From NCBI RefSeq assembly GCF_030818485.1, contig NZ_JAUTAJ010000004.1, positions 1,963,001 to 2,027,000 of the forward strand: DNA of 64,000 nt. Reading direction: 5' to 3'. Shown one piece after another: positions 54,095 through 64,000 of the stretch. Both the position numbers and the translations under genes were made by a program. Each line of letters opens with the position of its first letter. The stretch's first letter is position 1. A model generated the notes under the pieces. The model made no database searches. It saw only the letters and a program-made list of their open reading frames with translations, and was not told the origin of the DNA. The stretch is from Pseudoroseomonas cervicalis. GTDB lineage: Bacteria > Pseudomonadota > Alphaproteobacteria > Acetobacterales > Acetobacteraceae.

Positions 54095-54595
54095 ATGCCG
54101 ATGGGACGGGGAAGGCTGCTGCGCGCGGCCGGTCTGGCGCTGTTCTGCCTGGGGCTGGGGGGTGCCGCGCTGGCGCCGCCGGCCGAGGCCCGGCAGCCAC
54201 GGCGCGAGGCGGAGGCGCGCGGCCAGCGTGGCACGGCCGCACCCGCCGCCGGGCCGCGCCGCCAGGCGGAGGCGCCGCGCGCCGGGCAGCGCCGGGTGAT
54301 CCGCGGCCGCGCCTCCTACTACGCCAACCGCTTCCACGGGCGGCGCATGGCCAATGGCAGCCGCTTCAACCGCCACGCCCATACGGCGGCCAGCCGCACC
54401 CTGCCGCTGGGCAGCCGGGCGCGGGTGCGCAATCTGGAGAATGGCCGCAGCGCCACCGTGACCATCACCGATCGCGGGCCGCATCTGCGCAGCCGGGTGA
54501 TCGACCTCAGCCCTGCGACCGCCGCCGAGCTCGGCATGCTGCGCCAGGGGCTGGCGCGGGTCGAGGTGACCCCGCTGCGCGGCGGCGAGGGCTGA
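54095..54595 (+). CDS. RlpA-like septal ring lytic transglycosylase family protein
   Basis: A 166-residue exported protein. The signal peptide (about residues 1-28, LLRAAGLALFCLGLGGAALAPPAEA) and a short basic linker precede the double-psi beta-barrel. RGRASYYANRFHGRRMANGSRFNRHAHTAASRTLPLGSRARVRNLENGRSATVTITDRGPH carries the catalytic-site residues of RlpA (Glu/Asp-His pattern). It lacks a SPOR domain and a lipobox, so it may not localise to the septum like E. coli RlpA. Start 54095 is one of two close Met codons. Confidence 0.88.
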   Translation: MPMGRGRLLRAAGLALFCLGLGGAALAPPAEARQPRREAEARGQRGTAAPAAGPRRQAEAPRAGQRRVIRGRASYYANRFHGRRMANGSRFNRHAHTAASRTLPLGSRARVRNLENGRSATVTITDRGPHLRSRVIDLSPATAAELGMLRQGLARVEVTPLRGGEG

Positions 54596-54627
54596 GGCGG
54601 GGCAGTCCCCTGCCCCGCCCTCCCTGA

Positions 54628-56037
54628 TCAGGCCGTGACGTTGCGCCGCACATGGGCGCGCACCGCCGCCTCGATCTCCTCCAGCCCGCCGGAGAGCACG
54701 CTGTAGCGCTCCTCCCGCTGGTAGAGATCGGCCAGCCGCGCCGGCAGCGGCGGGCGGAAGCCGGTCGCCTGCTCCACCGCATCCGGGAACTTGGCCGGAT
54801 GCGCGGTGGCGGCGACGATCACCGGGATGCCGGCATCCTCCGGCGCATGGGCCCGGGCGGCGGCGGTGCCGATCGCCGTGTGCGGGTCGGCCAGATAGGC
54901 GCTCTCCCGGTACAGGCGGCGGATCTCCTCCAGGATGCCCGCATCCGACAGCGCGAAGCCGTGGAAGGTCTCGGTCGCCTTGCGCCAGGCGGCATCCGGC
55001 ACCGGCATGCGGCCCTCGGCGCGGAAGCGCTGCATGATCTCGGCGGTGGCGCGGGCGTCGCGGCCCAGCAGCTCGAACAGCAGGCGCTCGAAATTGGAAG
55101 AGACCTGGATGTCCATGCTGGGGGAGAGCGAGGGCTCGACCTTCTGCATCGACATGTCGTTGCCGGAGAGGAAGCGGGCCAGGATGTCGTTGCGGTTGGC
55201 GCCGATGATCAGCCGCTCGATCGGCAGGCCCATGCGCCGCGCCACCCAGGCGGCCAGCACATTGCCGAAATTGCCGGTGGGCACGGAGACGGCCACCGGC
55301 CGGTCCGGCGCGCCCAGCGCCAGCGCGGCATAGACGTAATAGGGCACCTGCGCCGCGATGCGCGCCCAGTTGATGGAGTTGACGGCCGACAGCCGCATCT
55401 CCTGCCGGAAGGGCGCGTCGTTGAACATCGCCTTCACCAGGTCCTGGCAATCGTCGAAGCTGCCCTGGACGGCGATGTTGTGGATATTGGGCGACAGCAC
55501 CGTGGTCATCTGCCGGCGCTGCACCTCGGAGGTGCGGCCCTCCGGGTGCAGGATCACCACATCGATGGCGGCGCGGTCGGCGCAGGCCTCGATGGCGGCC
55601 GAGCCGGTATCGCCCGAGGTGGCGCCGACGATCGTCACCCGCTCGCCGCGCCGGGTCAGCACATGGTCGAAGAGCTGGCCGAGCAGCTGCATCGCCATGT
55701 CCTTGAAGGCCAGGGTCGGCCCGTGGAACAGCTCCAGCGAGAAGGTCCGCGGGTCGAGCTGCACCAGCGGCGCCGTCGCCGCATGGCCGAAGCCGGCATA
55801 GGCGCGGGCCGTCAGCTGGCGCATCGTCTCGAGCGGGATGGTCTCTCCCGCGAACAGCGTCATCAGCCGTGCCGAGAGCTCGGCATAGGGCAGGCCGCGC
55901 AGGGCCCGCCATTCGGCGGCCGAGAGCAGCGGCCAGGTTTCGGGCAGGAAGAGGCCGCCATCCTCGGCCAGACCGGCCAGCAGGACGCCCTCGAAATCGC
56001 GTGCGGGGGCCTGGCCCCTGGTCGAGACATAGCGCAT
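54628..56037 (-). CDS. thrC: Threonine synthase
   Basis: A 469-residue PLP enzyme of the long-chain class II type that converts phosphohomoserine to threonine. MRYVSTRGQAPARDFEGVLLAGLAEDGGLFLP is the usual N-terminus. The PLP lysine is in TLAFKDMAMQLLGQL, and GATSGDTGSAAIEA binds the cofactor phosphate. VPTGNFGNVLAAWVARRMGLPI is also conserved. Length and start are standard. It ends about 30 bases from the convergent RlpA-like gene. Confidence 0.97.
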   Translation of the reverse strand: MRYVSTRGQAPARDFEGVLLAGLAEDGGLFLPETWPLLSAAEWRALRGLPYAELSARLMTLFAGETIPLETMRQLTARAYAGFGHAATAPLVQLDPRTFSLELFHGPTLAFKDMAMQLLGQLFDHVLTRRGERVTIVGATSGDTGSAAIEACADRAAIDVVILHPEGRTSEVQRRQMTTVLSPNIHNIAVQGSFDDCQDLVKAMFNDAPFRQEMRLSAVNSINWARIAAQVPYYVYAALALGAPDRPVAVSVPTGNFGNVLAAWVARRMGLPIERLIIGANRNDILARFLSGNDMSMQKVEPSLSPSMDIQVSSNFERLLFELLGRDARATAEIMQRFRAEGRMPVPDAAWRKATETFHGFALSDAGILEEIRRLYRESAYLADPHTAIGTAAARAHAPEDAGIPVIVAATAHPAKFPDAVEQATGFRPPLPARLADLYQREERYSVLSGGLEEIEAAVRAHVRRNVTA

Positions 56038-56144
56038 GGTGGCCGGAGATTAGGCGCAGCCGCGCCGCCGCGCCATGCCATGCGGCGCGGGGCAGCCCCT
56101 TCCTCCCCCTTGGCGGCCGCCGATTCCGGGTCCATCCCTTGCGC

Positions 56145-57932
56145 ATGAGCCAGGACGACGCCGCCGCGCTGCTCGAGCGCCTGCTGACCACCCCCGCAAC
56201 CTCCCTCCCCGCCTTTGCCGGGGATGGCAGGCTGTATGTGCTGCACGATGCCGGCGGCTCCGCCCAGGTCTGGGAGGTGCCGGCGGGCGGCGGGGCGCCG
56301 CGCCAGCGCACCCACCACGCCGATGCGGTGGCCTTCGTCGCCGGCCTGCCCGATGGCGGCGCCATTTTCGGCCGCGACGGCGCCGGCGATGAGCGCATCC
56401 AGCTCTACCACCTGCCGCCCGCGGGCGAGGCGCGGCCGCTGACCGAGGCGCCCCATGTCATCCATGGCTGGGGCGCGCTGTCGCCGGATGGCCGCCGCAT
56501 CGCCTACACCGCCAATGCCCGCCACCCGGCGCACACCGATGCCTGGGTGATGGATCTCGCCACCGGCACTGCAAGCTGCGTGGCCGAGGTGGAAGGCCCG
56601 CATGAACTGCTGGCCTGGGCGCCGGATGGCGCTTCCCTGCTGCTGGCCACCGCGCCGCGCACCTTCGAATCGACCCTGCTGCGCGTGGCGCTCGACGGCG
56701 CCGCCCCGCCCGCCGATGTCACGCCGCATGACGGCGATGCCCGCCACCTGAACCCGCGCTGGAAGCGCGACGGCAGCGCCTTCTGGCTGCTGACCGACCG
56801 CGATGGCGATTTCCTGTCAGTGGCCATCCAGGCGCCGGGCGCGGCGCCGCGCCCGCTCTACGCGCCGCCCTTCGATGTCGAGAAGCTGGAACCCTCCCCC
56901 GACCACTCCCTGCTGGCCGTGGTGGTGAACGAGGGCGGCTATTCCCGCCTGCGCCTGCTGGATGCCGCGACCGGCGCCGTGCTGCAGGAGCCCATCCACC
57001 CCGAGGGTGTCATCACCAAGCTCAGCTGGTCGCCCGATGGCGCGACCCTGGCCTTCGACCTGATGGGCTTCCGCTTCCCCTCCTCCATCTGGCTGGCCCG
57101 GCCGGGTGTCGCCGCCGCCACGCCGCTGGACGCCGCGCCGCCGCCGCCCGGCCTGCACAGCTGGACCAGCATCGCCTTCCCCACCCATGACGGGCGGCAG
57201 ATCCCGGGTTTCCTGGCCCTCCCCTCGGGCGAACAACCAGAGAAAGGCTGGCCCGTGCTGGTCTGGGTGCATGGCGGCCCGGCCATGCAGGCCCTGCCCA
57301 ACTGGCGGCCCGACCTCCAGGCCTTCCTGGCCCTCGGCATCGCGGTCCTGGTGCCGAATGTGCGCGGCTCCACCGGCTATGGCCGCGCCTATGCCGCGCT
57401 GGACGACCGCGAGAAGCGCCTCGACAGCGTCGCCGACCTCGCCGCCGCCCATGCCTTTCTGGCCGCCCATCCATCACTGGATGGCAGCCGCATCGGCATC
57501 ATGGGGCAGAGCTATGGCGGCTGGATGGTGCTGGCCGCCACCACCGAATACCCGGAGCTCTGGGCCTGCGGCGTCGATTTCTACGGCATCGCCAGCTGGA
57601 AGACCTTCTTCGAGAAGACCGGCCCCTGGCGCATCGGCCACCGCGCCGCCGAATATGGCGACCCGGTGCGCGATGCCGCGCTGCTCCAACGCCTCTCGCC
57701 GCTGAACCGGGCCGATCGCATCGCCTGCCCGCTGCTGGTGGCGCAAGGGCTGACCGACCCGCGCGTGCCGCCCTATGAGAGCGAGCAGATCGTCGACGCG
57801 CTCAAACAGCGGAGAATTCCGGTCGAGTACCTGACCTTCCCCGATGAAGGCCACGGCTTCACCAAGCGCGACAACCGGCGGCGCGTCTACAACGCGGTGC
57901 TGGGCTTCTTCAGCCGGCACCTCAAAAACTGA
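56145..57932 (+). CDS. S9 family prolyl oligopeptidase-like peptidase
   Basis: A 595-residue serine hydrolase. Residues 1-330 are a WD40-like beta-propeller (repeated SPDGRRIAY, WSPDGATLAF units), and residues 340-595 are an alpha/beta hydrolase. The catalytic Ser is in GQSYGGW, the Asp in LTDPRVP and the His in DEGHGF. PVLVWVHGGPAMQALPNWRP is the oxyanion region. No signal peptide is present, so it is probably cytoplasmic and cleaves short peptides. Its start is the Met of MSQDDAAALL. It converges with RidA across a hairpin repeat. Confidence 0.92.
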   Translation: MSQDDAAALLERLLTTPATSLPAFAGDGRLYVLHDAGGSAQVWEVPAGGGAPRQRTHHADAVAFVAGLPDGGAIFGRDGAGDERIQLYHLPPAGEARPLTEAPHVIHGWGALSPDGRRIAYTANARHPAHTDAWVMDLATGTASCVAEVEGPHELLAWAPDGASLLLATAPRTFESTLLRVALDGAAPPADVTPHDGDARHLNPRWKRDGSAFWLLTDRDGDFLSVAIQAPGAAPRPLYAPPFDVEKLEPSPDHSLLAVVVNEGGYSRLRLLDAATGAVLQEPIHPEGVITKLSWSPDGATLAFDLMGFRFPSSIWLARPGVAAATPLDAAPPPPGLHSWTSIAFPTHDGRQIPGFLALPSGEQPEKGWPVLVWVHGGPAMQALPNWRPDLQAFLALGIAVLVPNVRGSTGYGRAYAALDDREKRLDSVADLAAAHAFLAAHPSLDGSRIGIMGQSYGGWMVLAATTEYPELWACGVDFYGIASWKTFFEKTGPWRIGHRAAEYGDPVRDAALLQRLSPLNRADRIACPLLVAQGLTDPRVPPYESEQIVDALKQRRIPVEYLTFPDEGHGFTKRDNRRRVYNAVLGFFSRHLKN

Positions 57933-57940
57933 CAAGAAAA

Positions 57941-58009
57941 CCGGGAGGGCGCCGCCCTCCCGGACCCTCCCGCCGGGGTGGCAGGGCCACCCCGGACCCC
58001 GCCTTCAGT
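57941..58009. repeat. Second copy of the modular hairpin repeat
   Basis: Two strong hairpins, CCGGGAGGGC/GCCCTCCCGG (57941-57963) and CCGGGGTGGC/GCCACCCCGG (57973-57995). Bases 57969-58009 (41 bases) are identical to the reverse complement of 51214-51254. As at the other copy, it lies between two convergent genes, and the stop codon of one of them (RidA, 58005-58007) is inside it. Confidence 0.8.
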
Positions 58010-58466
58010 CCAGAATACGAATCACCGCCTCGATCTCGACCGGCACGTCGGACGGCAAGGACCCCATGCCGATGGCCGAGCGCGCATGCCGGCCGCGCTC
58101 GCCCAGCACCGCCACCAGCAGGTCGGAACAGGCATCGATCACCTTGGGCTGCTGGCCGAATTCCGGCACGGCATTGACCATGCCGAACAGCTTCAGGAAC
58201 TCGACCTTCTCCAGCGAGCCCGCCGCCTCCCGCGCAATGGCCAGCAGATGCAGCCCGCACAGCTCGGCCGCCTTGCGGGCGTCCTCGACCGACAACGCGG
58301 CACCGACCTTGCCCACGGTCAGCGAGCCATCCGCATGCCGCGGCACCTGCCCGGACAGATAGGCGACATCGCCCGCGCGGCGGAACGGCACATAGTTGAA
58401 CAGCGGCTTGCCCACCGCCGGCAGGCTCAGCCCCAGCGCCGCCAGGCGGCTCTCGGATTCGCTCAT
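58005..58466 (-). CDS. RidA family protein
   Basis: A 153-residue member of the RidA/YjgF superfamily, of the longer subgroup. These trimers hydrolyse reactive enamines and imines produced by PLP enzymes. Characteristic parts are YLSGQVPRHADG and the C-terminal SAIGMGSLPSDVPVEIEAVIRI, where the usual R-x-A-V-x-V site becomes RSAIGMGSLP. It is just downstream of a PLP enzyme gene (13 bases), consistent with a detoxifying role for that enzyme's intermediates. Its stop codon is in the hairpin repeat. Confidence 0.92.
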   Translation of the reverse strand: MSESESRLAALGLSLPAVGKPLFNYVPFRRAGDVAYLSGQVPRHADGSLTVGKVGAALSVEDARKAAELCGLHLLAIAREAAGSLEKVEFLKLFGMVNAVPEFGQQPKVIDACSDLLVAVLGERGRHARSAIGMGSLPSDVPVEIEAVIRILD

Positions 58467-58479
58467 AGTCTCTCTCCCC

Positions 58480-59538
58480 TTACTGGCTGCGGCCGCGCGC
58501 GGCGACGTCCTGGAACCCCTGGAACCGCCCGCCCTTCACCAGGGCGACCCGGTCATGCAGATTGCTCACCGGGCAGACATGGTTCGGCACCACCCGCAGC
58601 ACCTCGCCGATCTCGGGGCGGCGGGCGCAGGCGGAGAGATCCACCATGCCGTGCTCCTCGCTGAAGCGCTCCAGCTTCGCCTCGGGGTAGTCGGGGAAAT
58701 AGCCATAGCCCTCCCCCATGCCGCCCGGCATGACATCGGCGGCGAAGGTCTTGGACCCGCCATCGATCACGGCGCGATGCGCCTCCGGCCGGCTGATCAC
58801 CGTGACATGCAGATGCAGCGCGCAATCGGCCCAGGTCGCGTGGCCCGCGGCCACCGTCATGCGGTCATTGTAGATGTAGGTGCCGACGCGCAGCTCGGTG
58901 ATCGGCGCCGCCGCATGCGCCTCGAAGGCCTTGGGCGTGCCGCCGCCGGAAATCACGGCGGGCTCCAGCCCCTCCGCCTTCAGCCGCGGCAGCGCCGCCT
59001 CGAGGAAGGCGCGCGCCTTGGGGCCCAGCGGATAGGTCATCACCCCATCGAAGCGCAGCCCGGGCGTGGCGCGGGCGGCGCGGGCCAGCTCCAGCAGCTC
59101 CTCGACGCTCATCACGCCGGTGCGGGCGGTGCCGCTGTCGAACTCCACCAGGATGCCGATCTCGGCGCCCGACAGCCGCGCGGCCTCGGCCACCGTCGCC
59201 AGCGATTGCGCGTTGTCGAGGCCGACGCGGAAGCGGGCGCGCGGCGCCAGCTTCGCCAGCCTTGCCGCCTTGGCCGCGCCCAGCAGCGGGTAGGACATCA
59301 GGATGTCGTCGATCCCGGCCTCGACCATCACCTCGGCCTCGCCCAGCTTCTGGCAGGTGATGCCGCGCGCGCCGAGCTCCACCTGCCGCCGGGCGAGCGC
59401 CGGCAGCTTGTGGGTCTTGATATGCGGCCGCAGCGCGATGCCATGGCTGTCGCAATAGGCCTGCATGCGCGCCAGATTGGCCTCGACCACGTCGAGATCG
59501 ATCACCGGCACGGGGGTTTCGAGGGAGGCGAGGTCCAT
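58480..59538 (-). CDS. D-threonine aldolase / D-serine dehydratase-like PLP enzyme
   Basis: A 352-residue fold III PLP enzyme. The N-terminal TPVPVIDLDVVEANLARMQAYCDSHGIALRPHIKTHKLPALARRQ carries the PLP lysine (HIKTHK). The C-terminal metal-binding HxC-type motif PNHVCPVSN is present, as in D-threonine aldolase and DSD1-like enzymes that need Mn or Zn. It probably cleaves or dehydrates a D-3-hydroxy amino acid. GGAG lies six bases before the ATG at 59538; the long open frame upstream belongs to the xylanase gene. It seems to be in one unit with the RidA gene. Confidence 0.9.
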   Translation of the reverse strand: MDLASLETPVPVIDLDVVEANLARMQAYCDSHGIALRPHIKTHKLPALARRQVELGARGITCQKLGEAEVMVEAGIDDILMSYPLLGAAKAARLAKLAPRARFRVGLDNAQSLATVAEAARLSGAEIGILVEFDSGTARTGVMSVEELLELARAARATPGLRFDGVMTYPLGPKARAFLEAALPRLKAEGLEPAVISGGGTPKAFEAHAAAPITELRVGTYIYNDRMTVAAGHATWADCALHLHVTVISRPEAHRAVIDGGSKTFAADVMPGGMGEGYGYFPDYPEAKLERFSEEHGMVDLSACARRPEIGEVLRVVPNHVCPVSNLHDRVALVKGGRFQGFQDVAARGRSQ

Positions 59539-59636
59539 GGGGTCTCCGGCGCTGGACAGATGGCCGCCGAGCAAACACCCAAAGCCGCCCGGGCAAAAGC
59601 CCGGCCGCCCGAAAAACCTGAACCGAAAAACCCGGC

Positions 59637-60828
59637 TTAGCTGCCGCCGCGGAAGGCCCGGGCGAGGGCGTGCCACATCGGCTTGCGCTGCCAGTTCTCG
59701 TCCAGCGGCAGGCCGCGATGCGAACGGTCCGGCCCCAGCGCCACGGCGGGGTCGGAGACCAGCCAGGAATATTTGTCCGACAGCCCCCAGGTCAGGAAGC
59801 TGCGCACCCCGCCCTCCAGCGCCGTCGAGGTGAAGGCATAGGCGCGCTCGGCCACCAGCGCGTCGCGCGCGGCGGTCTCGGCCGGCGCGTCGCGTGTCTC
59901 GCGGATATCCATCTCGGTCACCAGCACGGCCAGGCCCATCTGCCGCAGCTCGGCCAGGAAGGCGGCGAAGGGGGCGGGGCTGAAGGGCCGGTGCAGCTGC
60001 AGATCGCGCCTGGATGCCCACCGCATCCAGCGGCGTGTTGCGCTCCAGCAGCCCGCGCAGCAAAGCGAGGAAGCGGCGCCGCTTCTCCGCGGCATCCGGC
60101 GTGTCCTCCTCGATGCCGTATTCATTGATGGTGAGCCGCAGCGTGCGGTCGCGCTGCCGCGCCAGGCGCAGCGCCATGTCGATATAGGAGGGGCCGAGGG
60201 CGCGCAGCCAGGGCGTGTCACGCAGCGCGCTGTCGCCGGCATGCGGCACGTCGCTGCCGGGCGGGTTGGCGATCACCTCGTTCACCACGTCCCAATCGCG
60301 GATCTGGCTGCGGGTGTGCGACAGGACGCGGTCGAAATGCGCCTCCATCAGCGCCTGGGCCCGGCCCGGCCCCTCGCCCAGGGCGGCGGTCAGCCAGTCC
60401 GGCATGGCGATGTGCCAGAGCAGCGCATGGCCGCGCACCACCCGGCCGCGCTGCCGCGCCCAGCCCAGGATGGCATCCAGCGGTTTGGTGTCGAACTTGC
60501 CTTCCTGGGGCTGCAGCGCCGCCCATTTGCCTTCCCATTCCGGCACCAGCAGCGCGGCCTCGGCATTGAAGGCGGCGCCATAGGCCGGGTCGGTGGCCAG
60601 CAGGTTGCTCTGCATGGCGGCGCCGAAGCTGATGCCGTGCTGCCGCGCCAGCTCGCCCAGGCCAGGGCCGGAGGGCGCCGCGCCCGCCGCCCCCTGGGCC
60701 ACGCCGCGCTGCGGCCACAGCGCCGGCAGGGCGAGCCCGGCCCCGGCCAGGCCGATGCCCGCCGCGGCGCCGGCCAGCCAATGCCGGCGCGTCAGCGTTC
60801 CATCCCCGGGGAAGACCCGCCTGCCCAT
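59637..60828 (-). pseudogene. GH10 endo-1,4-beta-xylanase, interrupted by a 1-base frameshift
   Basis: The N-terminal half (from 60828) has a Tat-type signal (TRRHWLAGAAAGIGLAGAG) and the GH10 barrel up to the acid/base glutamate (DWDVVNEVIANP) and NTPLDAVGIQA. The second half continues in another frame from HLQLHRPFSPAPF through the nucleophile glutamate (VLVTEMDI) to SWLVSD and the C-terminus. Deleting one C at 60005 (a G on the coding strand) restores GIQAHLQLHRPF. Both catalytic glutamates are encoded but in different frames, so the present sequence cannot make an active xylanase. The pristine state of both halves suggests a recent event or sequencing error. Intact length would be about 396 residues. 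Confidence 0.85.
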
Positions 60829-60944
60829 GCCCTGCCCTCTCTGCCCACCGCCTGGTAACCCGACAGCGTGGCCAGGGACGCGCGGTTGCATCGCAAATGG
60901 TCGATGTTGCGGTGCCGTAGCAGCCCGGGCAGCGGGACGCCACG

Positions 60945-60978
60945 AAAAACGCCGCCCGCGATCTCTCGCGGGCGGCGT
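60945..60978 (-). terminator. Intrinsic terminator of the atp operon
   Basis: A perfect 13-base-pair stem (60949-60961 with 60966-60978) with a 4-base loop. On the minus strand it is followed by TTTTT. It lies 41 bases after the atpC stop. Confidence 0.92.
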
Positions 60979-61018
60979 CGTAACATGTGGCACCGCACCC
61001 GAAGGCGCGGCGGCCTTT

Positions 61019-61432
61019 TCAGGCGGCCTCGGCGGCCTGCGCCATCTCACGCGTGGCGAGCAGCCGGTCCATCGCCGCCTCGCGCTCTTCCGGCGTCGCA
61101 TTGGTGGCCGCGTTGTAGGCGGCCTCGGCCTCCTGCACGCGGCTCGCCGCCTCGGCGCGGGACAGATCGGCGACCGGGGTCGCCTCATCCGCCAGCACGG
61201 TCACGCGGGTCGGCGTGATCTCCGCGAAGCCGCCCATGACGAACAGCTTCTCGGTGATCGCGCCCTTCTCCTGCACGCGGATGACGCCGCCCTTGAGGGC
61301 CACGATCATCGGCGCCATGCCGGGCAGCACGCCCATCTCGCCTTCCGCCGCCGGGATGATCGCCATCTCGACGGGGCGGGAGAGGAGCAGCTTCTCCGGG
61401 CTGACCAGTTCCAGATCGAAGGTCGCGCTCAT
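61019..61432 (-). CDS. atpC: F-type ATP synthase subunit epsilon
   Basis: A 137-residue epsilon subunit of the central stalk. The beta-sandwich (about residues 1-85) includes FDLELVSPEKLLLSRPVEMAIIPAAEGEMGVLPGMAPM, and it is followed by a helical hairpin of alternating Ala and Glu/Arg. It is the last gene of the operon before a strong terminator. Gap to atpD is 28 bases. Confidence 0.96.
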   Translation of the reverse strand: MSATFDLELVSPEKLLLSRPVEMAIIPAAEGEMGVLPGMAPMIVALKGGVIRVQEKGAITEKLFVMGGFAEITPTRVTVLADEATPVADLSRAEAASRVQEAEAAYNAATNATPEEREAAMDRLLATREMAQAAEAA

Positions 61433-61460
61433 GCTCCCCGGACTCCCTCTCTGCTGGTGA

Positions 61461-63802
<2,342 letters not shown>

Positions 63803-63825
63803 GGGTGTCCGCCCCGGTCCCTACC

Positions 63826-64000
63826 TCAGGACGCGAAGGACTTGGCGAAGTTGTCCATGAAGGACACCAGCTTCGCCTCGTTCTCCTTGGTGATCTCCTT
63901 CTTGTCGCGGATGCTGTCCAGGATCTCCGGCGCATTGGCCTTGATCGAGGCGAGCAGCTGCGATTCGAAGGCGCCGACCTTGGAGACCTCGATCCGGTCC
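63826..64000 (-). CDS. atpA: F-type ATP synthase subunit alpha (C-terminal end only)
   Basis: The last 57 codons of atpA enter from the right edge. The peptide contains AFESQLLASIKANAPEILDS and ends with DNFAKSFAS before TGA at 63826-63828, which is the usual alpha-subunit C-terminus in alphaproteobacteria. The rest lies outside the window. Confidence 0.93.
   Translation of the reverse strand, partial: DRIEVSKVGAFESQLLASIKANAPEILDSIRDKKEITKENEAKLVSFMDNFAKSFAS

Overview
This is a very GC-rich bacterial chromosome segment. Its gene content is alphaproteobacterial, and the best fit is a Roseomonas-like member of the Acetobacteraceae (inference from codon bias and gene families, not from an rRNA). 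Core anchors are the atp operon in the order alpha-gamma-beta-epsilon, rplU-rpmA-obgE-proB-proA-nadD-rsfS-rlmH, and a lipid A cluster. Environmental traits are a bacteriophytochrome, a Bug-type solute receptor, vitamin B12 uptake and a GH10 xylanase.

Layout. 1-2.6 kb: partial YccF, patatin-like lipase, Bug receptor. 2.9-7.7 kb: heme oxygenase and bacteriophytochrome kinase (light sensing), facing a GGDEF/EAL protein. 7.9-13.6 kb: purD, an odd tRNA-like gene, an unknown 458-residue protein, xseA, an M23 lipoprotein and a small ORF. 13.6-22.5 kb, minus strand: a five-gene secretion operon. It encodes a 731-residue cysteine-free protein with a double-glycine leader, a 173-residue companion, a C39-peptidase ABC transporter, an NHLP-type second ABC subunit and an HlyD-type adaptor. 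This is the most novel locus in the window. 22.8-29.2 kb: an LLM-class flavin oxidoreductase, then a cobalamin riboswitch followed by btuB-btuF-btuC-btuD. 29.3-36.5 kb: tRNA-Ser and the ribosome, proline and NAD cluster. 36.6-42 kb: lipid A genes and an MFS transporter. 42-51 kb: a Tim44-like protein, an NMT1-type receptor, then gpmI-envC-ctpA-yibQ-rppH (cell envelope maturation and glycolysis). 51-60.8 kb: pmbA and an M16 protease, an RlpA-like protein, thrC, an S9 peptidase, RidA, a D-threonine aldolase-like enzyme and a broken xylanase. 61-64 kb: atpC, atpD, atpG and the end of atpA.

Two genes (bphP and the xylanase) are each interrupted by one extra base, at functionally telling places. 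Three neighbouring genes (nadD, rsfS, rlmH) lack a normal start codon where family length and Shine-Dalgarno position demand one; CTG, ATA and CTG fit instead. Such clusters can be real or can reflect consensus errors, so both explanations are stated. A modular hairpin repeat sits between convergent gene pairs and carries stop codons of the flanking genes.
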